From Pyrus communis (lineage: Eukaryota; Streptophyta; Magnoliopsida; Rosales; Rosaceae), in assembly GCF_963583255.1 (NCBI RefSeq), contig NC_084815.1, forward strand, positions 4,157,056 to 4,221,055: a stretch of 64,000 bases of DNA, read 5' to 3'. The notes beneath the pieces are model-generated. The model was not told where the DNA came from. It made no database searches and saw only the letters and a program-made list of their open reading frames with translations. Every line of letters starts with the position of its first letter. Within the stretch, counting starts at the first letter, position 1. This document shows positions 11,823-22,313 of this stretch, one piece after another. The position numbers and the translations under genes were made by a program.

Positions 11823-11939
11823 ACACTTGATTTGTGCTACACCCAGGTTGAAACAGCAGAGTGAACACCCGGGTTGAAACTACACTTGATTTGTGCTACA
11901 CCCAGGTTGAAACACTTGATTTGTGCTACACCCAGGTTG
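11823..11939. repeat. short tandem repeat, three units
   Basis: The phrase ACACTTGATTTGTGCTACAC followed by CCAGGTTG occurs three times (from about 11823, 11882 and 11912). The spacer AGCAGAGTGAACA present after unit 1 recurs at about 11961. Confidence 0.8.
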
Positions 11940-11983
11940 CTTAGACTTCTGCTCCGAAACAGCAGAGTGAACATAAACTAACA

Positions 11984-12628
11984 AGACTGTATGGGGCTGT
12001 GGGGGTCATTATTCGAAATCATCTGGGCTCTCTTGTTGGCGGGGAGGCGTTTACTTTGTAGCGTGCTTTTCCTGAAGCAAGGGATGCTGAGGCGGCTCTT
12101 GCGGGTTTGTCTTTGGCAAAGGAGTTAAGGATTATGAATGTGATCTTTGAAAGTGACTCTAAGGAAGTTGTGGTCTGCATAACAAAAAAGAGTGCTAGTG
12201 GTATGTGGAAAATTTTCTCCATTGTGTCAGATTTGGAGGCTTCAGTCATTTTTCAATGCTGTCAGTTGGCGATGAGTTTCAAGGAAGACAAATAGAGCAG
12301 CTCATGAGGCTGCAGCTTTGGCTTTGTCGAGGGTGAGAAACTACAGATGGGCGTCACAACCACCCCCCTCGCTGGTTCTTGTTCTTCCTCGAGATGGGCT
12401 TCCTTGCCCCCCTTGTAATTAGGTTTTTTTTTTTTTTTTTTTTTTGCCCGGCTTAGCGCCATCCTTTTGTGCCTTTTGAGGCTTGATTGTGACTTCCTAT
12501 TTTTTCTGGGAGTTTAAATGTATTAACTCCTTGAACATTATGGGATATCATCGTCCGTGTTTAGTTCTGTTTCTTAGAATACTTGCTTTGTTTAATACAA
12601 TGACCTCTTTCTGACCAAAAAAAAAAAA
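11984..12628 (+). mobile_element. 5'-truncated L1-type LINE with poly(A) and 15-bp target duplication
   Basis: It encodes the RNase H-like tail of plant L1 ORF2: GVIIRNH near 12007, ESDSKEVV near 12148. A stop codon interrupts it near 12058 and the reading frame ends at 12295. A 3' UTR and a terminal A run at 12617-12628 follow; a T-run of about 22 sits at 12424-12445. The 15-bp GAACATAAACTAACA stands at both ends (11969-11983 and 12629-12643), a perfect target-site duplication, so the insertion is recent. Confidence 0.9.
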
Positions 12629-12643
12629 GAACATAAACTAACA

Positions 12644-13190
12644 CAAATGATGTGGAAACACTAGACATAAACTATCAATGTAGCATAAAACATTAGATAC
12701 GAACTCACTTAATTAATTGTTAAAATTGATAGATTGGGGAAATAATTATTCGTTTAAATTTCTTTTTTTAATTGAAATCAAGAAAATACAAATGTGATAA
12801 CGATATGGATTATTTTCAGTTATTTGACCTACGTACTAACCCTAATGAGCATTAGAAGTAATTATAGAACTAAATCACAATTGCTAATGTACTGATAATC
12901 AAGTTTTTTAGTGGACTTGTAATCAACCAATGTTATTGACAACTTATCGACATCATATTGACAATATGTCTGTAAACAAAAACAAACCTCCTATTTAGAG
13001 AACAACTATATGTACATGATAATATTTGTATTTCCAAATAGTTACTGTAAATATATATGTACCACCCAACTCTATCAATGATCCCTAGTAGATATTTTTC
13101 CAATCGAAAGATTTTATAAGAATTCATATGTACGTATATCTTTAGCAAGCGTATTAAGGATCCACTCCAGAAACATCAAAGCTCATATTA
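12644..13190. other. intergenic, no gene recognised
   Basis: AT-rich sequence between the LINE insertion and block C; nothing supportable seen. Confidence 0.5.
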
Positions 13191-13512
13191 TATGTTCGAC
13201 GTTAATATACTATATCCGAAAAATTTAGAGAATTAACTATTTTGTCGGCGCGCTGTCGCTTTCATCTAACACGTATATGCACCCAAACATTTTGGAGCAT
13301 TAATTTATTTTTCAGTGTAAGCCTCCTAGCTTCCGATAGTAATATACTGCACATCTTACACTTTTTGAGAATATATTATTTTGTCGATGCACTGACACGT
13401 TGTCTCGGTGTATTGCCGCATATATAGCGCCAATAGTAATTTACTAGACTTGAAATTTTTTTAACATTAATTATTTTATTTGTGTCTTGCAGAATTCTAA
13501 AGAGTTCAATGC

Positions 13513-13799
13513 TTATATTGGATATGTTGCTTGAAGAGAGCACTTTGTCAGAAGGAAGAATTGCTTGAGTTAAGTTTTAGCAAATTTGTAAACCAATGGT
13601 TATTGAGGATAGCTAGCTTTTCAAGCTGTTTGTGTGAGACGCTCTTTTTTCTCTTTGATCGGGTTGAAATCCACGGAAAGATTTTTATCTAGGTCCATGT
13701 ATGCACACTATCCTCTTATTTGTACATATCACTTTCAATCAATGAATATCGTACTCTTCTTCTTCTTCACAAAAAAAAAAAAAAAGAAAAAAAAAAAGA
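13513..13799 (+). mobile_element. short polyadenylated retro-insert with 12-bp target duplication
   Basis: AGAGTTCAATGC flanks the insert (13501-13512 and 13800-13811). The insert ends in an A-rich tail (about 13769-13799) after a 3'-UTR-like TCAATGAATATCG. There is no clear ORF. It is probably a severely 5'-truncated LINE or another reverse-transcribed RNA. Confidence 0.75.
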
Positions 13800-13814
13800 A
13801 GAGTTCAATGCCAA

Positions 13815-14440
13815 GAAATTTTAGAATTATGTGGATTGTCATGGACTTTTAATGACTAATTTATTAATAAGTATTATATTATTTTTTAAGTTTTCGTTAT
13901 TGAAATGGTGATCATGACCATGATAAAGTGATTTTATGAGATGGCAACAATGATGGAGGTTTCACGTGGCGATTGTCGGCAAGATGATTGTAGTAAAGTT
14001 GGTGTCTTTGTGGCGGAGATAATAGTAGGGGGTGGTGATTGTAGTGTCAGGATGAAGTTGGGATGGTGGAGGAGTAGGGATGGGGGTGGTGGTGATGGGG
14101 TGGCGACATGGTGGTGGAAGTGGTGGTAATAATAGTGCATTATGGTGGGTGGTATAGCATATCATTAGAAAATTGAGAAAAACAAAATCCATCAAAATCT
14201 TAGGGAGAGAGGTAGGATTTGCTATGACAAAAAAAACTTACTATAAAAGCATAAAAAATCATAATTGAATACCACAAGACTTTCATAGACTTTTTAGAAG
14301 TCATAAAGAGTCTTTATTCTATACATGGTGACTTCGGTAATTAAAGTCCTTATTAAAAGTCTATATTGAATACACTTGAACTTGAGAATCAAGCGAAGTC
14401 CATCAAACTTCATATATAATACACCCCCTAAATCTCTTTC
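13815..14440. repeat. GGT/GAT-rich DNA-element-like repeat
   Basis: It includes a GGTGGT-rich segment (13935-14130) and a long AT-rich arm ending GTATATTA-type sequence then ACACCCCC at about 14430. The region is similar, in inverted orientation, to about 20560-21290 (shared TTTATTAATAA, GGCAGATGATG-type and GGGTGGTGATG words). Reading frames in the GGT-rich part are low-complexity artefacts. Confidence 0.5.
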
Positions 14441-15237
14441 TATACTAAGGAGCTATATATTTCCCCATATGTAATTTCATGGAACCTAGTACCAGGTATT
14501 GGGAGAATTTTGAGTGACAAATTGAAATAGGGCAGACTTACCCTTCTGAAAATTTGGTAAATTAATCTTCAAAACCATTTTTCTGAAACAAGAGTTAATC
14601 ATCATCTTAGATCTAATATACAAAAGGACATACTCTTTTGCTCGGCGTCGAAGCCTCCAGCTTTACAATCAACTTTGTAACTGCCCTTTTTTAATTTCCC
14701 ATTAACTGAATTGAACTTAATTACTTCTGTGCAGCCAGATAAGTAAAGAACCAACACACAGATGCACACACATCAATAAGATGACAAGAGCAGTTACAAA
14801 TTTTCAAATACAAACAAAGACTTAGTATATATTCCATGATGTCTTACAATTACATTTTGAATTCATGGAGGACATAACCTCCTACAATTCATCATCAGTA
14901 AGCATCATTGGCTACAACAAGAAAAACGAACGGGTACACAGACACTAGAACTGGACCCAAAAAAAAACTAAGAAAAAACAGGTACTCATCTCTCTCCCTC
15001 GATCGCTACCTGGCCATAACATACATAATTTTAGAGATTTATTATTTGCACCTCCAAAAATACATATAGATCTGCGCTTGACGAAATTGTTTTTGGACTG
15101 CAGATATCAGCTCCCTAAGTTTTATTTTGTTTCTCTAAATTAGGTTATTACCCTAGATAAAGCTAAGCATGCATACAAGGATGCATATTTATTATGTGAG
15201 GAAAGAGAGAAAGAGAAGAGTCTAATAAATTAACATT

Positions 15238-15990
15238 TTAGAGTTTCAGATTTAAGTCCAGCTCTTCAATCTTGGAAGTACTTGCTTCACCGTCACGTCC
15301 AACAACGTACATGTACTCCCCGTCCTCCCAATCTAAACCAGAAACGGACTTCTCCATGTCACCACTTCCTGTTGCCAAGCTCAGAGTCACATTAGACATA
15401 GCCACTTTCAAATCATCAGCGACACCAACATACTTACCCTTCTTCTTGTCACGATCCGCCTCGGTACCGTCGTTGTCTTCATAACCACTTTTCTTTCTTT
15501 TAGAACCTGATCCAAACTCTAACCCTGCACCCCATTTCGGATTACAATCGCCCGCCATTCCCATGAAATGGTAGAAGTCATATGAACGCATTCGAGTCTT
15601 GGTTTTGTTGATGAAATCGTTGTTAATAGATGGCGGTGCCCATCTCCAGCGGTCATGTGAAGACACGTAGGGTCTGAACCTGCGGTTTTCCTCAGCAGCG
15701 CGAGCAACCCCCCTCGCACGGAGATCATTTCTCTCTTTGCGGTGAGCGTTCTGGTGGCCTCCCAAAGCCTGAATTGTTGGGAAGGCCATGTCGCAACTAT
15801 TACATGCGTACTTAAAGGAACCATGATCATGCAAACAGAGACACGAACCAAGGCTTGGTGACGTGGAGTACATCATTGGAATTGAGGTATCTGATGAGGT
15901 AATGGAGTTACATGGAGCGATAGTAGAGCTGTGAGCTGAGGATCTGGAATTATTGAACATGGAAGTGGACTTAAACATGAAATTCAACAT
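15238..15990 (-). CDS. single C2H2 (QALGGH) zinc-finger protein with C-terminal EAR motif
   Basis: 250 aa, one exon, likely a nuclear transcriptional repressor. One plant-type finger is present: C63-X2-C66-X12-H79-X3-H83 with FPTIQALGGHQNAHRKER, the Q-type signature that contacts DNA. Further on are a KRKK basic cluster (nuclear import candidate), NVTLSLA and the C-terminal LDLNLKL, an EAR motif known in this family to recruit corepressors. I chose the ATG at 15990 because the longer frame to 16239 begins with TTG and runs through the TATA box at 16106-16113. Internal ATGs at 15978 and 15960 are alternatives. The paralogue at 7341-7865 lacks the finger. Exact subfamily and target genes are unknown. 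Confidence 0.88.
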   Translation of the reverse strand: MLNFMFKSTSMFNNSRSSAHSSTIAPCNSITSSDTSIPMMYSTSPSLGSCLCLHDHGSFKYACNSCDMAFPTIQALGGHQNAHRKERNDLRARGVARAAEENRRFRPYVSSHDRWRWAPPSINNDFINKTKTRMRSYDFYHFMGMAGDCNPKWGAGLEFGSGSKRKKSGYEDNDGTEADRDKKKGKYVGVADDLKVAMSNVTLSLATGSGDMEKSVSGLDWEDGEYMYVVGRDGEASTSKIEELDLNLKL

Positions 15991-16105
15991 CTTTTTCTTG
16001 AGATGGAAAAGAAACTGGAGGCAAGAAGAGGGAAGGGAAAGAGGAAAATAGAGGTGACGAGCAGTGGTGCTTGGGCGTAGCACCAAGTGGAGGAGGAGGC
16101 TAGGG

Positions 16106-16113
16106 TATATATA
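16106..16113 (-). promoter_or_regulatory. TATA box of the C2H2 gene
   Basis: TATATATA on the minus strand, 116 bp before the ATG, inside CCCTATATATACCCTA. The same spacing occurs in the block A paralogue. Confidence 0.7.
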
Positions 16114-16615
16114 GGGGGAAATGCGGGTTAATTTAGGGGTTGTATGGGTGGGGTCTAGTGGGTTAAAAGTGAGGGGTTTTGAGTTTTTACCTTTTGCACC
16201 ACATTTGCTAACATTCTCTCTAATACAAGAAGAATTCAATAGTATGATCCATGTATATATATTAAAACATGTGTTAGTAAATGTGTATGTTATGTGTGTC
16301 CAAATAGTTTTATTATTTTACTAAGAGGGTAATGTAAACCGGAAAGGATCTGACTGAAAGTTGAGGATGAGGTTTGGGTTAGGGTTTGAAGCAACGTGGG
16401 AAGAGAAATGAAGACTTGTACGAGCTGCATGCATTGGGTGACTAGGAGTAATGACACTTGGACTAGGTGGCAAAACGGACTCACTAACCTGTGTTCTCAC
16501 CAGAGAGAAAAGGACTAACTAGAGTTAAGTCAGTGTAGTCTGATCACTTTTGAAACTGCACACCAGTTACTTGTACTTTCGGTTTCACTCGGTCGGACTC
16601 AACGCTCGCAAAGAC

Positions 16616-16838
16616 GGACCTGGCTTCTCTGACCTCCTACTTCCTATACATTCACATCCTCTTTTATTTGTGAGGTCACGGTTAAGTTACATCAACATTT
16701 TATATTACTATTGTTTTTTGTCTTATTATCTTTATAAGAAAATCAATATAAAATGTTGACATGACTTAACCGTAACCGCACAAAATAGGAGGGGATGAGA
16801 GTGTATGGGAAGTGGGAGGGCAAAGAAGCCAGGTCCCG
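16616..16838. mobile_element. MITE with ~100-bp inverted arms and 8-bp target duplication
   Basis: The left arm GGACCTGGCTTCTCTGACC to CAACATTTTATATT is mirrored by the right arm AATATAAAATGTTG to GAAGCCAGGTCCCG. GCAAAGAC stands on both sides (16608-16615 and 16839-16846). An 8-bp duplication fits hAT. It lies about 600 bp upstream of the C2H2 gene. Confidence 0.78.
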
Positions 16839-16892
16839 GCAAAGACAAGTGGTTTGGTACAGAAACTCTACTGGCTAGCCAAGCTAGACCTA

Positions 16893-17042
16893 GGAGGATT
16901 CTTTCCGGATCTTAAAATCATGTCGTGCAGTTAATTTTCGTCATGTACTATTTATATTTAATTTAAAATAATTTCTGACCACACGATGTACGATGAAAGG
17001 ACACGATTTGAAGATCCCTAAAAGAATCTAAAGAGGATCCTC
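16893..17042. mobile_element. small foldback MITE (GAGGATTC family)
   Basis: The ends GAGGATTCTTTCCGGATC and (reverse) GAGGATCCTCTTTAGATTC are inverted copies, with CATGTCGTG/CACGATTTG inside the arms. A related copy is at about 46254-46432. Confidence 0.6.
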
Positions 17043-17070
17043 ATTCAAGCTAGACGACCACACCATGATG

Positions 17071-17355
17071 TGAAGAAAGTTGAAATCTCGCCATAAAAAA
17101 ATTAATTGGCAATTTAAGAAGTAATTTAATTATTTATAAATACATGTAAGCTATTCATTCTTAACGTACCTCTTCACGTGTAGTGAATTTTCAAGTCTAA
17201 CACGTTAACAACACAAATTGGATGGCTGTTGAGCTTCAAACATGGACAACCTGCTCTGATACCATGAAGAAAGTTGAGGTTCTGTTATAGAGTAATTCAA
17301 TTACTTATAAGCACATGCAAACTCCCTCCTCTAATCAATGAGGACTCTATTCACA
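17071..17355 (-). mobile_element. second TRIM retrotransposon, minus strand
   Basis: On the minus strand the terminal repeat 17265-17355 ends TTTCTTCA, directly followed by the perfect primer site TGGTATCAGAGCAG (plus 17251-17264). A second repeat lies at 17071 to about 17165 with the matching TGAAGAAAGTTGA end. Words such as GCATGTGCTTATAAGTAATTG also occur in the TRIM at 8019-8360, so both belong to one family. Target duplication not seen. Confidence 0.72.
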
Positions 17356-18393
17356 ACCGTCCTAATGTGCTCGTTTTAAATTTTTTTGTAAAAGTATATG
17401 AAAAAATCCTTTTCTTATAGGACTAATCTTTATTTTTCCCCTTGGTTTTTCCTCACGCAGTGCTCTCGGAGTTTTAGATAATTACTAGAAACATAGTAAG
17501 GGACTTTGTCTTAACACAAATAAATAAGATTCTATATCACCTCGGTTAATGTACAGAGTTAAGAGAATATAACCAAACAAGTCTGTCTTGTTCCTTTTGA
17601 GTCCAACAGATTTCATCAATATGAGCAATATAACGCCTGCGTCAACCATCACTTTGGCTGGAGGGTAATGAATCCCATATGTGAATGATTATTAAGTCTT
17701 GATTGACATGTTAAACTTCTTGTGTAATTTACATGGATTAACAGCTAGAGTGGGTGACAGTTCACTTAATTTGGTAGGGGTATTTGTAATTTAATTAAGC
17801 GTCTCACATTCCTTTCATTGATTTCCAAATAACGTGTGCAAAAAAGAATTTTGGAGTGGAAATAAGATGATCTTATACATATACGAAGGTAAAGTTAGAG
17901 TTAAGGTTGGGCTTTACACTTGAGTCAACCTACTATAATATAGAAAGTTCAGGTTACATCTTAAAACTAATTTATAAAAGAGAAATAACTCAATTTCTTA
18001 TAAGCTCTTCAAAGATTTCTCAACTTTCTAATGCGGGACAACGCTCTACATACTCACATCTTATCAATGTCATGAGTCACAATTCACAATAACGTTTCGA
18101 AGGGATAGCCATTCCAAGTGTAGGGTTGTTTGAAGGGTTAGTCAAGCTTTTCAATCGTAACCAAAAATGTCTGGTTCTCTAAAGAGTTAGCTTCAAACTT
18201 AAGCCATGCAGATCTGTTTGGCTTTTTTTTTTTTCGCCATGTTCTCTTAATTGCAAAAATTACTCCCCAGAAAAAGACATAATAAATGCTATCTGATACT
18301 ACCAGATTTTGTCTTTAATCAATTATACAGATTACAGTGGTGACAAGCGAGTCTTTCTAAAAATTTAAACTAGGATAGTAATTTACACAATCT
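17356..18393. other. intergenic, with a probable TRIM remnant
   Basis: No gene seen. At about 17937-18040, GAAAGTTCAGGTTACATC and nearby AATTTATAAAAG words resemble worn TRIM terminal repeats. Confidence 0.4.
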
Positions 18394-18406
18394 AACTTAT
18401 TCTTTC

Positions 18407-18587
18407 TAGCCATTCAGTAATACAGTCTGGTGGTATTCCTCTCTACTTGAAAGTGAGAAGTCTTATGTTCGAATATCGTGGATGGCGAATTTGATACCAA
18501 ATTAGGCTACCCATTATGTGGCTTAACCGAATTCTCCCTCCCCTTAGTGTAAAAATATCGATATACTCAAAAAGAAAAGAAAAAAAA
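18407..18587 (+). mobile_element. tRNA-derived SINE (family S), intact ends
   Basis: A 13-bp AACTTATTCTTTC target duplication flanks it exactly (18394-18406 and 18588-18600). The head has a box A-like region (CAGTAATACAGTCTGG) and a box B-like ATGTTCGAATATC (about 18466-18478). The body contains TAGGCTACCCATTATGTGG and CTCCCTCCCCTTAGTGTA, and the tail is A-rich. The same body occurs on the minus strand at 5772-5943. Confidence 0.88.
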
Positions 18588-18759
18588 AACTTATTCTTTC
18601 CACGCTGCTCTTCTTGTTTTTGTTATTTTCTTTGATCCTATATTTGATCACTTCATTCTCCTATAATTTATTCAATCTATATACTAAAAAAAATTGAGAA
18701 CATCCTTTAATTAAGATAAGTGATTTTCACATAATCTTTTAGCCTCTCAAGTAGTCTTA

Positions 18760-20235
18760 TTTATGCTAAAATATTTGGAAATTTCTGTATGTTATTCTTC
18801 TCCCTATGGAGGCCAATATATATACAAGGCTACATGCTAATTACAAGAGAATACTTTGCTAGACACGGGGTAGGCTCACGTTAACACTCCCCCAAATACA
18901 TTGGTGCATAGATGTCGGGCAATGCCCAACTTGTAAAGTAAGCAAATATACTTTGCTAGACACGACTTTTGTAAGAACATTTGCTAGTTGATCTTCACAA
19001 ATGGTACGAAAATTAATCCAGCTTCCAATTTCTCTTTGATGAAATATCGATCCACTTCACATGTTTAGTTTGATCATATTGAACTGGACTGTGAGCAATG
19101 CCGATCACACTCTTGTTATCACAATGCAACTTCATTGCTTTCCGTGGTCTAAAGCCCAAGTCTGAAAGTAAATTTGAAATCCACAACAACTCACAAATGC
19201 GATTAGACATACCTTGAAACTATGTTTCAGCGCTTAGTTTGGCATAAACATTTTGTTTCTTGGTTCGCCAAGGAACAAGATTGCCTCCTACAAATGTGAA
19301 ACAATGTGAAGTCGAACGTTTGTCACTGATAGAACCAACCCAATCTGCATTTGCATAACCATACACATCCAAGTGACCATGTTTTGAGAACATAAGTCCT
19401 TTCCCAGGAGCAACCTTTAGGTATCTCAAAATGCGATCAACCGCACTATGATGCTTAGTACAAAGATCATGCATGAATTGACCAACAACACTTACTGTAA
19501 ATGCAATATCTGGTTTGGTGTGTGCCAAGTATATTAACCTTCCAACAAGGGTTTGGTGTTATTCCTTGTTGGTTGGTGTTTGATCTTCTTGCTCACACAA
19601 CTTGTTATTCATCTTTACTATATATATGTGTATCAATATGTTTCCAAGCAAGCATTCCAGTCTCTATTGGCAATTCCATCCCATATTTCTGTTGAGATAA
19701 GAAATACCCTTTGACAATCGGGACACTTCAATCCCCAAGAAATACTTTAAGGGACTAAGATCTTTCATCTCAAACTCTTGGGACATATATGTTTGTACTG
19801 CAACTTTTTCTTCAAGACAATTTCCTGTCATCACCATGTCATTTACTTAAACAATAAATGCAATGACTTTACCTTTCTTACACTTCAAGAATAATGTATG
19901 GTCCATATTACTTTGTATATACCTAAACACTTACATTGACTTGGTGAATCTGACAAACCATGATCGAGGAGATTGTTTGAGACCATAAAGAAACTTCTTA
20001 TTTGCATACTTGATTCTTAGAAGCCATATTACATCCTGGTGGAGGATCCATATAGACTTCTTATGTTAGGTCTCCATGCAAGAATGCATTATTCATATTA
20101 AATTGATGGAGCGACCAATCTAGATTTGCAGTGTGAGATATAAGAACTCTAATGGTATTGATTTTAGCAACTGGAGCAAATGTCTCCTAGTAATCAACTC
20201 TGTATTTTTGTGTATATCCTCTCTCTACTAGCCCT
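18760..20235 (-). mobile_element. Ty1/copia fragment D, 3' half only
   Basis: Minus strand: RT remnants (19530-20235, full of stops), then ADWVGSISDKRSTSH-type RNase H (19220-19528) and LHCDNKSV/HVKWIDI (19013-19210). A polypurine tract lies at plus 18887-18893 and an LTR starts TGTTAACGTGAG (plus 18886 leftwards; outer end about 18760, uncertain). Everything 5' of mid-RT is absent beyond about 20235. Confidence 0.83.
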
Positions 20236-20559
20236 TACAAAGTCAACTAAACCCATACGAGTTGGGCTTAAGTTAACAGTTTAGTCTTCATCGTCGATTT
20301 CGTTTGAATTATTCAATCTAATTGTCATAAGTAAAGAATAGTGTGAGAAGTTAAAAAGTGTGTGAAAATCACTTTCATAATTAATTTAAGAAATCAACTT
20401 TATTAGAGAATTAGTAGTGAATTGAAATGAATTTGAGTTTCAAAAGGGCTCATTGTGGAAGGCAAATGGAGTTTTACTACGGGCCTAATTCTTTTAGTGG
20501 GCTAGGGCCTTGTACCTTGTTATAATAATTCAATTGCGAAAAATGATCTTATTTCCTAC
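20236..20559. other. intergenic between copia D and a CCA-rich repeat
   Basis: No gene or RNA gene seen; AT-rich. Confidence 0.45.
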
Positions 20560-21290
20560 TACTACTATTAAAGATTCAATCGTGGAGCTTCATTACCACT
20601 ACCAATACCATCTGCACACCACCTCAACTACTTTCTTGCCATGACCATCAACACGATCTCATCACCTCCATCACCATTCTGTCACGACCATCATCCTCAT
20701 ACCACAACCTCGTACAACTTCTTTGTCATTGTCATCACCACCACCACCACTGCCACCATCACCGCCATCACTACATCCTCGCCACCACCACAACTTCCTA
20801 CTACCATATTACGGCTATCACCGCCATGACCACCATCGACACCACTCTTACCATTATTGCCACCTTTACCACCATCATCACCACCCCATCAAGACCACCC
20901 CCTCCCTCATTCCTCCACCACCCCAAGACTACAATCTCACTGTGTATACTATTATCGCTGCCACCACCGACACCACCTTAGCATCATCTTGCTGACAACC
21001 ACCACTTGGCACTTCTACCATTATCGTTGTCATTACCATCTCAAACAACCAATTTGTCATGATCTGATCATAACCACCAACAATAACAATTTGAAAATAA
21101 CAATGTTTTATTAATAAATTGATCATAAAAAAGTTCACAACAATCCATAATAAAAATCTCACAGGCTCCATTAAAATCTATATATAATTCAACCAAAATC
21201 CACATGAATTTATGAAAGCCAACTAAACTCTCTCAAAATTCATGTATTCATAACTCTATCTACTACTACACACAGCCCTAACAATTTCGT
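20560..21290. repeat. CCA/CAC-rich repeat element
   Basis: A long CACCAC/CATCAC trinucleotide-rich core (20640-20990) and an AT-rich arm ending CACACAGCCCTA at about 21287. It resembles the inverted sequence of 13815-14440. The reading frames across the core (His/Pro/Thr strings) are composition artefacts. Confidence 0.5.
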
Positions 21291-21731
21291 TTAAGACTAG
21301 GTTAAATCTTTATAAGTTGACTTACAACTTACAACCAAAAACAATTGAAGGCCGCTGAGATTTAGTTCGGGAAGGATCTTATAAAATTACGGTTCATTTG
21401 GAAGTAGTTTTAAAATGACTAAAAGTACTTAAGGTGAAAGTATTTTTAGGTTCCAAAAGCACTTGAAGTGCATTTTGAAAGAAACATTTTTACTAAGGAT
21501 TTGTTACGCTCAAGCATCTACTAGTGGTGGCAATAAAAATAGAGTTTTTAACAATTGGAAAAATATAAAAAAGCCCAAGGCGCAAGGCAAGGCCCAAGAT
21601 CAACATTAGAATTAGGCCCATAGAAAAAGTCCACTACATCTCACAATCTAAAACTAACAAATCTACGCACCACCAAATCAGATCAAACACTCCAATATTC
21701 AAATTTTCTCGAGTTTCTCGGCGATTTTCCG

Positions 21732-22313
21732 ATGGCCACCGCCTCCTTCCTCTTCGGCCTCAAGTACTCGGACAGCCTGACGGTGGTAGGCATCTCCTTC
21801 TGCACCGCCGTCATCTGCGAGGCGATCTCATGGGTTCTCATCTACCGCACCAACTCCTACAAGTCCCTTCGCTCCTCCATCGACAAAGCCGCCAAGAAGC
21901 TCGAGACCATGAAGACCGACTCCTCCTCCGCTGCCAAAATTACCAAAAAGTCCAAGACCAAGAAGATCGACCGCGTTGAGAGCAGCCTCAAGGAATCAAG
22001 CCGCGATTTGTCGCTCTTCAAGTTCAAGTCCGGCGCCGTCGTCGCCCTCGTCCTCTTCGTCGTCTTCGGACTGCTCAACTCTCTGTTCGAGGGGATGGCG
22101 GTGGCGAAGTTACCCTTCAAGCCCTTTGGGTTGGTGATGAAGATGAGCCACAGAGGGCTGCAAGGGGAGGATGCGACGGACTGTTCAATGGCGTTTTTGT
22201 ATTTTCTGTGCTCGATCAGTATTCGGACCAATTTGCAGAAGTTCTTGGGCTTTTCGCCGCCGAGAGGCACCAGTTCCGGGTTGTTCCCCATGCCGGACCC
22301 GAAAACCAATTGA
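21732..22313 (+). CDS. TMCO1: TMCO1 homologue, ER calcium load-activated channel protein
   Basis: 193 aa, single exon, complete. The family (TMCO1/DUF106, related to Get1/EMC3) sits in the ER membrane; the human protein is reported as a calcium load-activated channel and as part of a multipass translocon. Seen here: a hydrophobic segment at about 13-36, a lysine-rich coiled coil (SSIDKAAKKLETMK to LKESSRDLSLFKFKSG, about 47-99), a second membrane segment (AVVALVLFVVFGLLNS, about 100-117) and a third hydrophobic stretch near 148-168. Length fits the family (about 188). The coding part is much more GC-rich than the flanks. ATG context GATTTTCCGATGG. Downstream sequence shares a stretch with 34218-34381. 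Confidence 0.92.
   Translation: MATASFLFGLKYSDSLTVVGISFCTAVICEAISWVLIYRTNSYKSLRSSIDKAAKKLETMKTDSSSAAKITKKSKTKKIDRVESSLKESSRDLSLFKFKSGAVVALVLFVVFGLLNSLFEGMAVAKLPFKPFGLVMKMSHRGLQGEDATDCSMAFLYFLCSISIRTNLQKFLGFSPPRGTSSGLFPMPDPKTN

Larger units (their letters stand above)
13191..16370. repeat. segmental duplication block C (with intact zinc-finger gene)
   Basis: Aligns with block A from TATGTTCGAC at its left edge to GAAAGTTGAGGATG at its right. The stretch of about 13483-14440 has no partner in A and is made of two insertions (13513-13799 and about 13815-14440). The 3' flank 14520-15237 matches 6540-7340 closely, including the ATTCATGGAGGACATAACCT phrase. Confidence 0.8.

Noticed and set aside
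13934..14195. Overlapping frames with His/Pro/Thr or Trp/Gly/Asp strings
   Set aside because: They arise from trinucleotide-rich repeat composition on both strands, with no domain.
15991..16239. N-terminal extension of the zinc-finger gene to 16239
   Set aside because: The upstream frame begins with TTG and runs across the TATA box at 16106-16113; the paralogue lacks a comparable extension.
20641..21171. His/Pro/Thr-rich frames in the CCA-rich repeat
   Set aside because: Same composition artefact; several frames overlap on both strands.
21857..22309. 150-codon minus-strand frame
   Set aside because: Shadow of the TMCO1 coding sequence, which has clear family similarity on the plus strand.
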